A stretch of 55,459 bases of DNA from an uncultured Bacillota bacterium (GTDB lineage Bacteria > Bacillota > Clostridia > Christensenellales > UBA1242), in contig CAMMTJ010000003.1 of assembly GCA_946499835.1 (NCBI GenBank), positions 1-55,459 of the forward strand, written 5' to 3'. A program made the translations under genes and the position numbers. The notes under the pieces are model-generated. The model ran no database searches, was not told the DNA's origin, and saw only the letters and a program-made list of their open reading frames with translations. The number at the start of each line of letters is the position of its first letter. Position 1 is the stretch's first letter. Below, piece after piece: positions 8,894 to 18,221 of the stretch.

Positions 8894-11131
8894 TCAAATA
8901 TACCATTTTGATTTTTTGGATTTATTTATTGTTTTGACAACTTCAAACTCATTTATCTTTTTGTTTGATTGGTCACCACAGGTGTAGAAACTTTCTATAT
9001 ATACTTTTTCTTTATCATTTGGAATAACAATTTCAATCACTTTTTTGCCCTTTGAATCTGAAAATGAATATGCTTTGTTCTTCTCTTTGATAGAGCCTAA
9101 ATATATGTTGTAAGTGATATATGGCTTTGCATTTATTGTCAAGATCAGTTTGCCATTTTGCATTACTTTTTGACATTCCACATCTTCAAGTTTTGTCCAC
9201 TTAGTTGAAATGTCATGAGGAAGATTGAGAAGTGAAAAAATTTCTTTTTGAGTGTATCTTTCAGGAGTGTAAATATTTGCAAGCACAACGCGGTGATTTT
9301 CATCAAGTTCTGTCAGGTCAATGTCACGCTCAACGATGCTGTCAGGTTGAGAAAAATGAGAATTGTCATCAAGTCGAGAAAAAACGCCTTTGACGATTTC
9401 AGTTGGCTGATTTCCGCCTGCATAAGAAATGGCTTCATTGTCAAGATTTCCAAGCCAAACACCGCAGGTTGTGTCTTTTGTGTAAGAAATATTCCACGCA
9501 TCCAAGTTTTGTTTTGAGTTTGGTTTGCCGACTGTTCCTGTCTTTGAAGCAATGTCAAGTCCAAGTGATGCCAGTCTTTTTGCAGTGCCTTCTTTTGCAC
9601 ATGTGCGAAGCATATCTGTGACAAGATAGGCACTATCTTCACGAAGCACTTCTCTCTCTTGTGGTTTGTGAATATAGACAAGTTTGCCATTTTTGTTTGT
9701 GATATGACTTATAAATTTTGGAGAGGCAAACTTGCCTTCGTTTGCTAGGGTAGAGTATGCGCCTGAAAGAGTTTTGATATCTGTGCCATAAGTCATGCCA
9801 CCAAGAGCCAAAGCATAACTATCATCTTTCTCATCAAACTCAATATCCATCTTTTCAAGATAAGTCTTTGCCTTGTCAATGCCGACATAACTGAGCACTT
9901 TTACAGCGGGGATATTTATAGATTTTGATAAGGCTTCACGAGCACTGACATAGCCTCTGTAAACTTCGCCTATATTCTTTGGGTTATAGCCTGCGATAGT
10001 TGTTTTTTCATCAAGCAGTTGCGTGCTTGGATAGATTATATCCTCATTGATTGCAGGGGCGTAAACAAGAATAGGTTTTATGAGAGAGCCCGGCTGTCTT
10101 TTTGCAGATAAGATGTTATATGCACTGCTTCCTACGTAAGCCTTGACGCCGTGACGTGAATTGTCCAAAATTATTCCGGCATAATCGCAATCAGGTGAGA
10201 CAGATGAAAAACTCTCTTCAAGGGCAGATTGCGCTTTGCTGTCTTGGTAGGTAAAGATTTTATATTCTCCAAGAGCGATTTGTCTTGCAGGAATGCCAAG
10301 AATTGAGCAGGCCTCTTCAATGCAGGCTTGAGAAAAAGAATTGAGTTTGTTTTCTTTTTCTGTGTTTAAGGTGAGTTTTATTTCACTATTTTTTGCCTCT
10401 AATGCTTGTGACTGCGTGATTTTGCCATCTTTTTCCATTTCACCAAGCACAACATTCCTTCTTGCTAAAGCGTTATCAATATGAGCAATTGGACTGTATC
10501 TGTTTGGTGACTTGATCATGCCTGCAAGCATGGCACTTTCTGACAAATTTAGGTCTTTTGCTTCCTTGGAAAAATAATAATTGGCAGCACTTTCAATGCC
10601 ATAACAATTATTGCCAAAATATATGATGTTGAGATACTGCTCCATAATATCTTCTTTTGAAAAGCGTGACTCAAGCTTCTTGGCAAGAGCAATCTCTTTT
10701 ATTTTCCTCTCAAATGTCTTTTCGCTTGTCAGTTGCGTGTTTTTGACAAGTTGTTGAGTTATAGTTGATGCACCTTCTTTTAGTTTTCCGCTCTTGATAT
10801 TGCTGAGCATGGCAGATGCAATACGTTTGTAATTTACGCCATGATGGTTGAAAAATTCTTTATCTTCTATTGATGTGAAAGCGTCAATTGTTTGAGAGGG
10901 GATTTGTTGGTATTTGATATATTTTCCATTGAACATATTTTCTTCTTTTATCTGCTTGTTGTCGCTGTCATATATGGCTATTGCAAGGCTTGGAGAAGTC
11001 AGTTTTTCTTCGTTCAACTCAATCTTTGTTGCCTTTGAGTAAATGGATGCAACATAAAAGCCTATACAGGCGACACCTGCGATAAAAATCAGCAAAGAAG
11101 TTATAAAAATGATCTTGACAATCTTTTTCAT
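8894..11131 (-). CDS. Class A penicillin-binding protein (PBP1 family)
   Basis: The 745-residue bifunctional enzyme polymerises and cross-links peptidoglycan outside the membrane. An N-terminal anchor (about 5-30) is followed by a GT51 glycosyltransferase domain with EDKEFFNHHG and the GASTITQQLVKN motif. The transpeptidase domain then has the nucleophile motif SLIK, SIN as the second motif and SKTGT as the third. The tail is short and lysine-rich. It is transcribed alone, divergently from miaB. No ribosome site is visible before the ATG. An assignment to PbpF, PbpG or PonA type cannot be made from sequence; a role in spore wall synthesis is possible but not shown. Confidence 0.93.
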   Translation of the reverse strand: MKKIVKIIFITSLLIFIAGVACIGFYVASIYSKATKIELNEEKLTSPSLAIAIYDSDNKQIKEENMFNGKYIKYQQIPSQTIDAFTSIEDKEFFNHHGVNYKRIASAMLSNIKSGKLKEGASTITQQLVKNTQLTSEKTFERKIKEIALAKKLESRFSKEDIMEQYLNIIYFGNNCYGIESAANYYFSKEAKDLNLSESAMLAGMIKSPNRYSPIAHIDNALARRNVVLGEMEKDGKITQSQALEAKNSEIKLTLNTEKENKLNSFSQACIEEACSILGIPARQIALGEYKIFTYQDSKAQSALEESFSSVSPDCDYAGIILDNSRHGVKAYVGSSAYNILSAKRQPGSLIKPILVYAPAINEDIIYPSTQLLDEKTTIAGYNPKNIGEVYRGYVSAREALSKSINIPAVKVLSYVGIDKAKTYLEKMDIEFDEKDDSYALALGGMTYGTDIKTLSGAYSTLANEGKFASPKFISHITNKNGKLVYIHKPQEREVLREDSAYLVTDMLRTCAKEGTAKRLASLGLDIASKTGTVGKPNSKQNLDAWNISYTKDTTCGVWLGNLDNEAISYAGGNQPTEIVKGVFSRLDDNSHFSQPDSIVERDIDLTELDENHRVVLANIYTPERYTQKEIFSLLNLPHDISTKWTKLEDVECQKVMQNGKLILTINAKPYITYNIYLGSIKEKNKAYSFSDSKGKKVIEIVIPNDKEKVYIESFYTCGDQSNKKINEFEVVKTINKSKKSKWYI

Positions 11132-11185
11132 CGATATTATTATGTTTCAAGTGTGTCGAATTATTTATGTGATTTATAATTTCAT

Positions 11186-11214
11186 TTGCTTATTTGACCG
11201 CTTTGTTGTATAAT
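11186..11214 (+). promoter_or_regulatory. Promoter of the miaB-mutS-mutL operon
   Basis: TTGCTT (11186-11191), a 17-bp spacer and TATAAT (11209-11214). The predicted start is near 11221. GAGGAAAG precedes the miaB ATG at 11245. Confidence 0.75.
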
Positions 11215-11244
11215 TTGATTGAATATCTACTAAACGAGGAAAGC

Positions 11245-12363
11245 ATGAAATACTTTATTGTGACTTATGGTTGTCAAATGAATGTCCATGAGTCTGAAAA
11301 AATAGCAGGAATACTTGAAAAATTGGGTTATGAATGTGGGCAGTCAAGAGAAGAAGCCGACATTATTGTTTTTAATACTTGTGCCATAAGAGAAGGAGCA
11401 GAAGATCGCGTTCTTGGAAATGTTGGGGCACTTAAAAGACTTAAAAAGAAAAACAAAAACTTGATCATTGCAGTTTGCGGTTGTATGACTCAAAAGTCAA
11501 AGACGGCAGAGTATCTTTTGTCAACTTTTCCATTCATTGACATTGTTATCGGCACTTTCAATATACCAAAACTTGGTGACTATATTGAAGCCGTCAAAAA
11601 AGGAAGACAACTTGAACTCTGGGAAGAGGGCGACATTGATGAGGTTTTGCCTTACAAACGCACAAGCGGTGAAAATGCTTGGGTCAACATTATGCAGGGT
11701 TGCAACAACTTCTGCACATATTGTATTGTGCCATATGTTAAAGGCAGAGAAAAGAGCAGACAGGAAGAGAACATCTTGGCAGAGGTTAGGGCAATTTTGA
11801 GTGAAGGCAAATATAAGAAGATTACACTTCTTGGTCAAAATGTAAACTCATACGGAAAAGATCTTGTTCCACAAGTGTCATTTGCCAAACTTTTGCATGA
11901 TATTTGCAAGATTGAAGGCGACTTTGTGGTTTCATTTATGACTTCACATCCAAAAGATTTGACTGACGATGTGATTGATGCTGTGGCAAATGAAGAAAAG
12001 ATAGAAAAATATATTCATCTGCCTGCACAAAGCGGAAATAATCGCATTTTAAGGCTTATGAACAGAAAATATACTCGTGAAGATTACATAAAAATAATTG
12101 ATAAAATTAAGGCGAAAATACCAAATTGCAGATTGACGTCAGATTTTATTGTAGGGTTTCCAACTGAAACAGAGGAGGAATTTGAAGATACCATGTCTCT
12201 TGTCAGATATGTGCATTATGACAATATCTTTGCTTTTATGTATTCTCCTCGTGAAGGCACGGTGGCCTCAAAAATGGACGGGCAAGTTGATGACAAAGTA
12301 AAGCATGAACGTGTCAACAAACTGCTTGCTCTTGAAAAAGAATTGCAAAAGGAGGTAAAATAA
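11245..12363 (+). CDS. miaB: tRNA-2-methylthio-N6-dimethylallyladenosine synthase MiaB, lacking the TRAM domain
   Basis: The radical-SAM enzyme adds a methylthio group to i6A37 of tRNAs. The UPF0004 domain shows the three cluster cysteines (YGCQMN, NTCAI, CGCMTQ). The radical-SAM motif is CNNFCTYC, and the domain continues to the usual SPREGT and KHERV segments. The protein stops at 372 residues, just where a TRAM RNA-binding domain of about 65 residues normally begins; mutS starts on the last base of the stop codon (TAATG). MiaB is chosen over RimO from these motifs and from linkage to mutS. miaA, which makes its substrate, is not in the window. Confidence 0.92.
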   Translation: MKYFIVTYGCQMNVHESEKIAGILEKLGYECGQSREEADIIVFNTCAIREGAEDRVLGNVGALKRLKKKNKNLIIAVCGCMTQKSKTAEYLLSTFPFIDIVIGTFNIPKLGDYIEAVKKGRQLELWEEGDIDEVLPYKRTSGENAWVNIMQGCNNFCTYCIVPYVKGREKSRQEENILAEVRAILSEGKYKKITLLGQNVNSYGKDLVPQVSFAKLLHDICKIEGDFVVSFMTSHPKDLTDDVIDAVANEEKIEKYIHLPAQSGNNRILRLMNRKYTREDYIKIIDKIKAKIPNCRLTSDFIVGFPTETEEEFEDTMSLVRYVHYDNIFAFMYSPREGTVASKMDGQVDDKVKHERVNKLLALEKELQKEVK

Positions 12364-14972
12364 TGGCTGATAAAGTATCTCCAATGATGCAACACTACTT
12401 GATGACAAAAGAAAAATATCAAGATTGCATTTTGTTTTACAGACTTGGCGACTTTTATGAGATGTTTTATGATGATGCAATAACTGTTTCAAAAGAACTT
12501 GACCTTACTTTAACAGCTCGTTCTTGTGGACTTCCACAAAAAGCACCAATGTGTGGAGTGCCACATCATTCGGCTTCCACCTATATTGCAAAACTCATCT
12601 CACTTGGATATAAAGTTGCCATTTGTGAGCAGACATCAGAGCCTGAAAAGGGTGTAAAAATTGTTGACCGTGATGTTTTGCGAGTTGTTACACCAGGAAC
12701 TGTCATTGAAGATGAAATGCTGGATGAGAAGAGAAACAATTATCTTCTTTCAATCTACAAGGAAGAGGGCAAACTTGGCGTCAGTTATGTGGACATAACA
12801 ACTGGCGAGTTTAACATTGTTCCTTTTAGCGAAAATATTGAAAATGAAATGACAGACCTCTTGTCAAGAATTATGCCTTCTGAGGTTATTGCAAATGAAG
12901 AGGGCAAGGCTTTTTATGACAATCTTCAAGTGCTTAAACTAGGCTCATTGCCAAAGTGCATGGCATACTATGAGTGGGCTTTTGGCTATAACAGAGCCAA
13001 TGAAAATCTCATGAGGCAGTTTGGTGAAAACTATGCCGTTGTGTATGAACTGACAGGCAAGAAGCATCTTATTTCTCCGGCAGGAGCGATAATTGAATAT
13101 CTCAAAGAAACTCAAAAGAAACTTCTTGGAAATATAAACAAGATTATCCTTATAAAAAACAAAAACTATATGATCATTGATATGAATTCAAGGCGTAATC
13201 TTGAACTGACTGAATCAACAAGAGAGCGTAAACGCTATGGCTCACTCCTTTGGCTTCTTGACAAAACAAAAACAAATATGGGAGCAAGGAAACTTCGCAA
13301 ATGGTTTGATGAGCCTTTGCAAGATAGCAAAGAAATAAATCTTCGTCTTGATGGTGTTGACGAGTTTGTCAAAAAGATAATTTTGCGTGACAGACTTGGA
13401 CAAGTGCTTGGTTTTGTTTATGATATAGAAAGACTTTCTGGAAAGATAGCCTATGGCAATATCAATCCAAAAGATATGATTTCGCTCAAAAGTTCGCTTT
13501 CAAACATACCAGAGATCAAGAAACTTCTTGCCGATGTCAAAGCAGATATCTTGAAAAGCGAAAGAGACAAGATTGATGATTTTTCTGATCTTGTTGATCT
13601 TCTTGATAGGGCGATTGATCCAGAGGCTTCCGCTCTTATGAAAGAGGGAGGATATATCAAGAAAGGGTTTAATAGCGAACTTGATGATTATCGCAATGCA
13701 AAGACTTTGGGTGGACAATGGCTGAAAGAATTGCAAGACAAAGAGATTGAGGCAACAGGAATAAAAAACCTCAAAATCATGAACAACAAAGTGTTTGGCT
13801 ATTTCATTGAAGTCAACAGAAGCCAAATTGATAAAGTGCCTTTAAGATATATCAGAAAACAGACGGTGGCAAACAATGAAAGATATATCACAGAGGATCT
13901 TAAAGCAATTGAAGAAAAGATTTTGGGTTCAGAAGAAAAAGCATTGAAACTTGAAAGCCTTTTGTTTGCAAAGATAAAAGAATATCTTTCTTCATTTGTA
14001 AAGCAAATTCAAAAGACGGCATCGGCTATCGCAGTGATAGATGCTTTGCGTGCACTCGGTGAAGATGCAGTCAAGTATGGTTACACAAGACCAACCATTT
14101 CAAATCAAACAAAACATATCAAGATCATAGATGGCAGACATCCAGTGGTTGAGGCTTTCCAAAGAGAAGGAAACTTTATTGCCAACGACACCATGCTTAA
14201 CTCTTCAACTGACCGCATCATGATTATAACTGGGCCAAATATGGCAGGCAAAAGCACATATATGAGGCAGGTTGCACTCATAACTTTTATGGCACATATT
14301 GGAAGTTTTGTTCCAGCAAAGAGTGCAGAGATTGCCATAACTGACCGAATATTCACAAGAGTTGGTGCAAGTGATGATCTTGTTTTTGGACAAAGCACGT
14401 TCATGGTGGAAATGAGCGAAGTTGCGCTTATTCTTGCAAATGCAACAAACAAGAGTCTTATCCTTCTTGACGAAATAGGAAGGGGGACATCCACATTTGA
14501 CGGACTCAGCATCGCTTGGGCTGTTGTGGAATACATTTCACAAAACTTTACAGCAAAGACTTTGTTTGCAACGCATTATCACGAACTAACTGATCTTGAA
14601 GGCGTGCTTGACGGAGTGAAAAACTATAAAATAGCAGTAAAAGAGATAGGCGGAAATGTTGTCTTCTTGCGTAAGATTGTTCGTGGTGGGGCAAACAAGA
14701 GTTTTGGTATTGAAGTTGCTCGTCTTGCAGGCGTGCCACAAAAGGTGCTTGACAGGGCAAAAGAGATAAGTGAAAATCTTGAAAAAGTCAACACAAAACT
14801 TGATCTCAACATCTTCAAAGAAAGAAAAGAGAAGGCGGAGGATCAAACAAAACTCGCACTGTCTTTGCTTGCAACGTTAAAGGATATAGATATGAACAGA
14901 GTGTCACCAATGAGTGCTTTTGATATTTTGAATGACCTTGTGTCACGCACAAATGAGAAAAAGGAGAACTAA
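12363..14972 (+). CDS. mutS: DNA mismatch repair protein MutS
   Basis: The 869-residue mismatch sensor has an N-terminal mismatch-reading motif GDFYEMF (F31 and E33), connector and lever domains, the ATPase with Walker A GPNMAGKST at 624-632, a Walker B LLDEIGRGTST, and a helix-turn-helix dimer region near 740-770. Length is normal for MutS1. The upstream GGAGGT lies within the end of miaB. The mutL ATG follows the stop codon directly, so the two repair proteins are translationally coupled. Confidence 0.98.
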   Translation: MADKVSPMMQHYLMTKEKYQDCILFYRLGDFYEMFYDDAITVSKELDLTLTARSCGLPQKAPMCGVPHHSASTYIAKLISLGYKVAICEQTSEPEKGVKIVDRDVLRVVTPGTVIEDEMLDEKRNNYLLSIYKEEGKLGVSYVDITTGEFNIVPFSENIENEMTDLLSRIMPSEVIANEEGKAFYDNLQVLKLGSLPKCMAYYEWAFGYNRANENLMRQFGENYAVVYELTGKKHLISPAGAIIEYLKETQKKLLGNINKIILIKNKNYMIIDMNSRRNLELTESTRERKRYGSLLWLLDKTKTNMGARKLRKWFDEPLQDSKEINLRLDGVDEFVKKIILRDRLGQVLGFVYDIERLSGKIAYGNINPKDMISLKSSLSNIPEIKKLLADVKADILKSERDKIDDFSDLVDLLDRAIDPEASALMKEGGYIKKGFNSELDDYRNAKTLGGQWLKELQDKEIEATGIKNLKIMNNKVFGYFIEVNRSQIDKVPLRYIRKQTVANNERYITEDLKAIEEKILGSEEKALKLESLLFAKIKEYLSSFVKQIQKTASAIAVIDALRALGEDAVKYGYTRPTISNQTKHIKIIDGRHPVVEAFQREGNFIANDTMLNSSTDRIMIITGPNMAGKSTYMRQVALITFMAHIGSFVPAKSAEIAITDRIFTRVGASDDLVFGQSTFMVEMSEVALILANATNKSLILLDEIGRGTSTFDGLSIAWAVVEYISQNFTAKTLFATHYHELTDLEGVLDGVKNYKIAVKEIGGNVVFLRKIVRGGANKSFGIEVARLAGVPQKVLDRAKEISENLEKVNTKLDLNIFKERKEKAEDQTKLALSLLATLKDIDMNRVSPMSAFDILNDLVSRTNEKKEN

Positions 14973-16913
14973 ATGAAAATAAATATTTTGGAGCCAAAAG
15001 TTTTCAATCGAATTTCAGCAGGAGAGGTTGTTGAAAGACCGGCTTCTATCGTCAAAGAACTTGTTGAAAACAGCATTGATGCTGGGGCTAACAAAATTTC
15101 AGTTGAGATTGAAGAGGGTGGAATAAAATCAATCACAGTTTCAGATAATGGCTGTGGAATTGAGAAAGATGACATTTATACCGCCTTTCTTCCTCATGCG
15201 ACAAGCAAGATAAAGTCAATTGAAGACCTTGACAATATCGCTTCTCTTGGTTTTCGTGGGGAGGCACTTGCAAGCATTGCATCTGTGTGTCATTTGAATA
15301 TGTCTTCTCGTGCACAAGGTTGTGAAGAAGGCTATGGCATCAAAATAGATGGCGGTGAGTTTGGACAAGTCTATTCGCTGGCAAGAAATGAGGGGACGAC
15401 TTTCAGCTGTGAAGACATTTTCTATAACACGCCAGCACGTGCAAAATTTTTGCGTAAACCAAAGAGTGAGGAAGCGGAAGTGACGCACCTTATTGAAAAA
15501 TTTATGCTCTCTCACAGCGATATTGCTTTCACCTATTATGTTGATGGAAAATTGATATACAACACGACACCTTGTAGTATGCAAGACATAATATACACAA
15601 TTTATGGTCGTGAAGTTTATGAGAGTTTGATTGAAGTTGATTATGAAGAAGACGGATATAGACTGTTTGGATATGTGACAAAACCAAAAATATCAAAGAG
15701 TAATCGCACATATCAAACATTGTTTGTCAACGGAAGATATGTTGAAAACTTTCTTGTTTCATCTGCGGTGCAAGGAGTTTATGAGTCATTTTTGATGAAG
15801 GGACGTTTTCCAATTTATGTGCTCGAACTTTCTCTTCCAACTGACTGCGTTGATGTCAATGTGCATCCATCAAAAAGGGAAGTTAAGTTTGAAACTCCAA
15901 ACAAGATTTTTGGTATTGTTCGACGTGCGGTTGAGAAGGCACTGCTTTCAGTTGACCAAATTGCAAATTTTGTGGCAGAAGAGTCAGTGCCTATGCCAAA
16001 TGAAAACAGTGAATACAATATGGAAGGGTTCAATCCAATATACAAAAAGCCAGATGAGCCATTATCGGCAACTCAGGGCAGAAGTTATGGTGTGACAATC
16101 GACCGCTTTGACACTCACAAACCTTTGAATATACCTAAAAATGATATTGAATATGAAAAAGCGCCACCAAAGGCACAACCATCATTTGAAGATATCAAAC
16201 TTGAAGAGAGAGATGTGCCAGTAAACAAAATCGGCGGACCTTTCTTCTTTGACAATGACAATGAAAAGTTTTTGCATGATATTGTAAACAAACAAATTCA
16301 AGAAAACAAGGTTGTTGAAGAGAAGTTTTTGCAAGCGGACGTTACAGATGGGATGAAGATATTGGGCACTCTTTTCAACACATATATTGTTGTTGAAGTT
16401 GATGATGCGGTTTATTTCATTGATCAGCATGCCGCACATGAAAGACTGCTTTATGACAAACTTGTCAAAGATGTGAATGAGCATAAAACCTTCAAACAAC
16501 CTCTTTTGATCCCTTATAGATTTAAGGTTGCACCAAAAGATTATGAAAAAGTGGAAAATCTTTTGCCAAGCCTTAACGCAATGGGCTTTGATGTGGAAGA
16601 GATTGGACAATATTATTTTGAAATAAGTGCAATCCCTCTCACTCTTGGCGAACTTAAAATTGAAGATTTTGTGCAAGATATGGTCAGAGATATACCTCTT
16701 CTTGACAAAAAGCCTAGCGAGTTTGTCAATGAAAAACTTTGCCAACATGCTTGCAAACATGCCATTAAAGGTGGCGATAGTATAAGCAAAGATGAATGTG
16801 CTTATCTTATTGAACAGGTAAGAAAGGGTGTTATGCTTTGCCCTCATGGCAGACCAATCACTTTGGCTCTTTCAAGAAGAGAGTTTGAGAAAATGTTTAA
16901 GCGTATTGTTTAA
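14973..16913 (+). CDS. mutL: DNA mismatch repair protein MutL, endonuclease type
   Basis: The 646-residue partner of MutS has an N-terminal GHKL ATPase (ELVENSIDAG, DNGCGI, HATSKI, GFRGEAL) and a C-terminal dimer and nuclease domain. The nuclease motif is DQHAAHE, and the further zinc-site motifs ACKHAIK and CPHGRP are present. It therefore nicks DNA itself, as in bacteria without MutH. A poorly conserved linker (about 330-430) joins the domains. An AAGGAG site lies inside the end of mutS. Confidence 0.98.
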   Translation: MKINILEPKVFNRISAGEVVERPASIVKELVENSIDAGANKISVEIEEGGIKSITVSDNGCGIEKDDIYTAFLPHATSKIKSIEDLDNIASLGFRGEALASIASVCHLNMSSRAQGCEEGYGIKIDGGEFGQVYSLARNEGTTFSCEDIFYNTPARAKFLRKPKSEEAEVTHLIEKFMLSHSDIAFTYYVDGKLIYNTTPCSMQDIIYTIYGREVYESLIEVDYEEDGYRLFGYVTKPKISKSNRTYQTLFVNGRYVENFLVSSAVQGVYESFLMKGRFPIYVLELSLPTDCVDVNVHPSKREVKFETPNKIFGIVRRAVEKALLSVDQIANFVAEESVPMPNENSEYNMEGFNPIYKKPDEPLSATQGRSYGVTIDRFDTHKPLNIPKNDIEYEKAPPKAQPSFEDIKLEERDVPVNKIGGPFFFDNDNEKFLHDIVNKQIQENKVVEEKFLQADVTDGMKILGTLFNTYIVVEVDDAVYFIDQHAAHERLLYDKLVKDVNEHKTFKQPLLIPYRFKVAPKDYEKVENLLPSLNAMGFDVEEIGQYYFEISAIPLTLGELKIEDFVQDMVRDIPLLDKKPSEFVNEKLCQHACKHAIKGGDSISKDECAYLIEQVRKGVMLCPHGRPITLALSRREFEKMFKRIV

Positions 16914-16929
16914 GACAAAAGGAGAGAAA

Positions 16930-18132
16930 ATGGAACTTAAAGATTGCGAAGAGAAACTTCAAAAGCAATTTGATATTGTAGATGATATTGCCTTTTTTAA
17001 CCAAAAAAAAGTGCTTGATGCCTTTGTAAAAAACAAGGTGACATCACAGTGTTTTGCAGGCACAACTGGATATGGTTATGATGATGTAGGCAGAGATACT
17101 TTGGCAAAAGTTTATGCTGATGTGTTTGGTGGAGAAAGCGCTATTGTTTCACCACTTATCACTTGTGGCTCTCATGCCATAACCATTGTTTTGTTTGGGC
17201 TTCTTCGACCAAATGACATACTTTTGTCAGCAACAGGAAATCTTTATGACACGCTAAGCGATACTCTTCTTGGCAAAAATAACGGCTCGCTTGAAAACTT
17301 TGGCGTCAAATATATGCAAGTTGATATGGCTGGAAATAATATTGACGAGGCTTTACTTGTCAAAAAAGTCAAAAAACTCAAACCAAAGGTTGTCTTTTTC
17401 CAGCGTAGCAGAGGTTATAGCGAGCGAAAAGCCCTTTCTGTTGATGATATGGAAGGTGTTTTCAAAAAAATAAAAGAGGTCAGTCCAAAATCTTTTATTG
17501 TTGTTGACAACTGTTATGGTGAATTTGTTGAAAAGAAAGAACCTTTGCAAGTTGGTGCAGATGTTATCGTAGGTTCTCTTATCAAAAACCCAGGTGGTGG
17601 GCTTGCTCCAACAGGGGGGTATATTGTAGGCAAAAAGGAAGCAGTTGACAAAATTGCAACTCGCTTTACATCTCCATCTCTTCTTTGTGAAGTTGGCTCA
17701 TTTGAACAAGGTTATCGTCTTTTCTATCAAGGTTTATTTATGGCACCTCACACAGTTGCACAAGCCATTAAAGGTGCATATCTTGTTGGGCAGGTGATGG
17801 CAGATAAAGGATATAAAGTCATTCCAGCAAATGACGAACGCGCCTTTGATATAATAAAATCAGTTGTTTTCAACACTGAGGATGAACTTGTCAAATTTGT
17901 CCAAACAGTGCAAACCATTTCACCAGTTGATAGTTTTGTTTTGCCACTGCCATGGGATATGCCAGGCTATGAAGACCAAGTGATTATGGCGGCAGGGACT
18001 TTTGTAGGTGGTGCATCAATTGAACTTTCATGTGACAGTCCAATCAAAAAGCCATATATTGCCTATTTCCAAGGCGGGCTAACATATGAACACGTGAAAG
18101 TCTTCGCACAAAAACTTCTTGAACTTTATTGA
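16930..18132 (+). CDS. PLP-dependent methionine gamma-lyase family protein (YnbB/aluminium-resistance type)
   Basis: The 400-residue fold-type I PLP protein belongs to the family often annotated 'methionine gamma-lyase family' or 'aluminium resistance' (YnbB). The likely Schiff-base lysine is K219 in SLIKNPGGG; FAGTTGYGYDD and the SHAI region bind cofactor and phosphate. The true substrate of this family is not established. ATG 16930 with GGAGAG is preferred over an earlier in-frame ATG inside mutL. In related genomes ynbB follows mutL, miaA and hfq; here miaA and hfq are absent. Its last 28 coding bases form one copy of a 36-bp repeat found again after the next gene. Confidence 0.88.
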   Translation: MELKDCEEKLQKQFDIVDDIAFFNQKKVLDAFVKNKVTSQCFAGTTGYGYDDVGRDTLAKVYADVFGGESAIVSPLITCGSHAITIVLFGLLRPNDILLSATGNLYDTLSDTLLGKNNGSLENFGVKYMQVDMAGNNIDEALLVKKVKKLKPKVVFFQRSRGYSERKALSVDDMEGVFKKIKEVSPKSFIVVDNCYGEFVEKKEPLQVGADVIVGSLIKNPGGGLAPTGGYIVGKKEAVDKIATRFTSPSLLCEVGSFEQGYRLFYQGLFMAPHTVAQAIKGAYLVGQVMADKGYKVIPANDERAFDIIKSVVFNTEDELVKFVQTVQTISPVDSFVLPLPWDMPGYEDQVIMAAGTFVGGASIELSCDSPIKKPYIAYFQGGLTYEHVKVFAQKLLELY

Positions 18133-18140
18133 ACAATAGG
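18105..18140 (+). repeat. 36-bp direct repeat, left copy
   Basis: This copy covers the end of the PLP-enzyme gene and 8 bp beyond it. It matches 19011-19046 at 35 of 36 positions; the single difference is C/T at position 31 of the repeat. Sequence on either side is unrelated between the copies. Confidence 0.95.
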
Positions 18141-18160
18141 AATGGTTAAGATCTAATTCG

Positions 18161-18197
18161 AAACTAGCAAAAATTATGTATATTGCTAGTTTTTTTT
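18161..18197 (+). terminator. Terminator before the trmH-like gene
   Basis: A perfect 10-bp stem (18161-18170 with 18183-18192), a 12-nt loop and eight T. It lies inside the suspected cassette and insulates it from the mutL operon. Confidence 0.85.
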
Positions 18198-18206
18198 AAT
18201 AGCGTA

Positions 18207-18215
18207 TGATATAAT
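18207..18215 (+). promoter_or_regulatory. Extended -10 promoter, leaderless
   Basis: TGA-TATAAT (TATAAT at 18210-18215) sits 6 nt before the ATG, so the transcript should start at the A of the start codon. No good -35 box is present; the extended -10 may compensate. An in-frame TGA at 18207 rules out an earlier start codon. Confidence 0.75.
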
Positions 18216-18221
18216 CAAAAC

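Noticed and set aside
12300..12365. Frameshift as the cause of the short MiaB
   Set aside because: mutS begins on the stop codon of miaB with its GGAGGT inside the miaB end, so the junction looks native and leaves no space for a missing domain.
16182..16847. A 221-codon open frame antisense to mutL
   Set aside because: It is a shadow of the mutL C-terminal domain, with low-complexity Phe/Ile/Lys sequence and no start signal.
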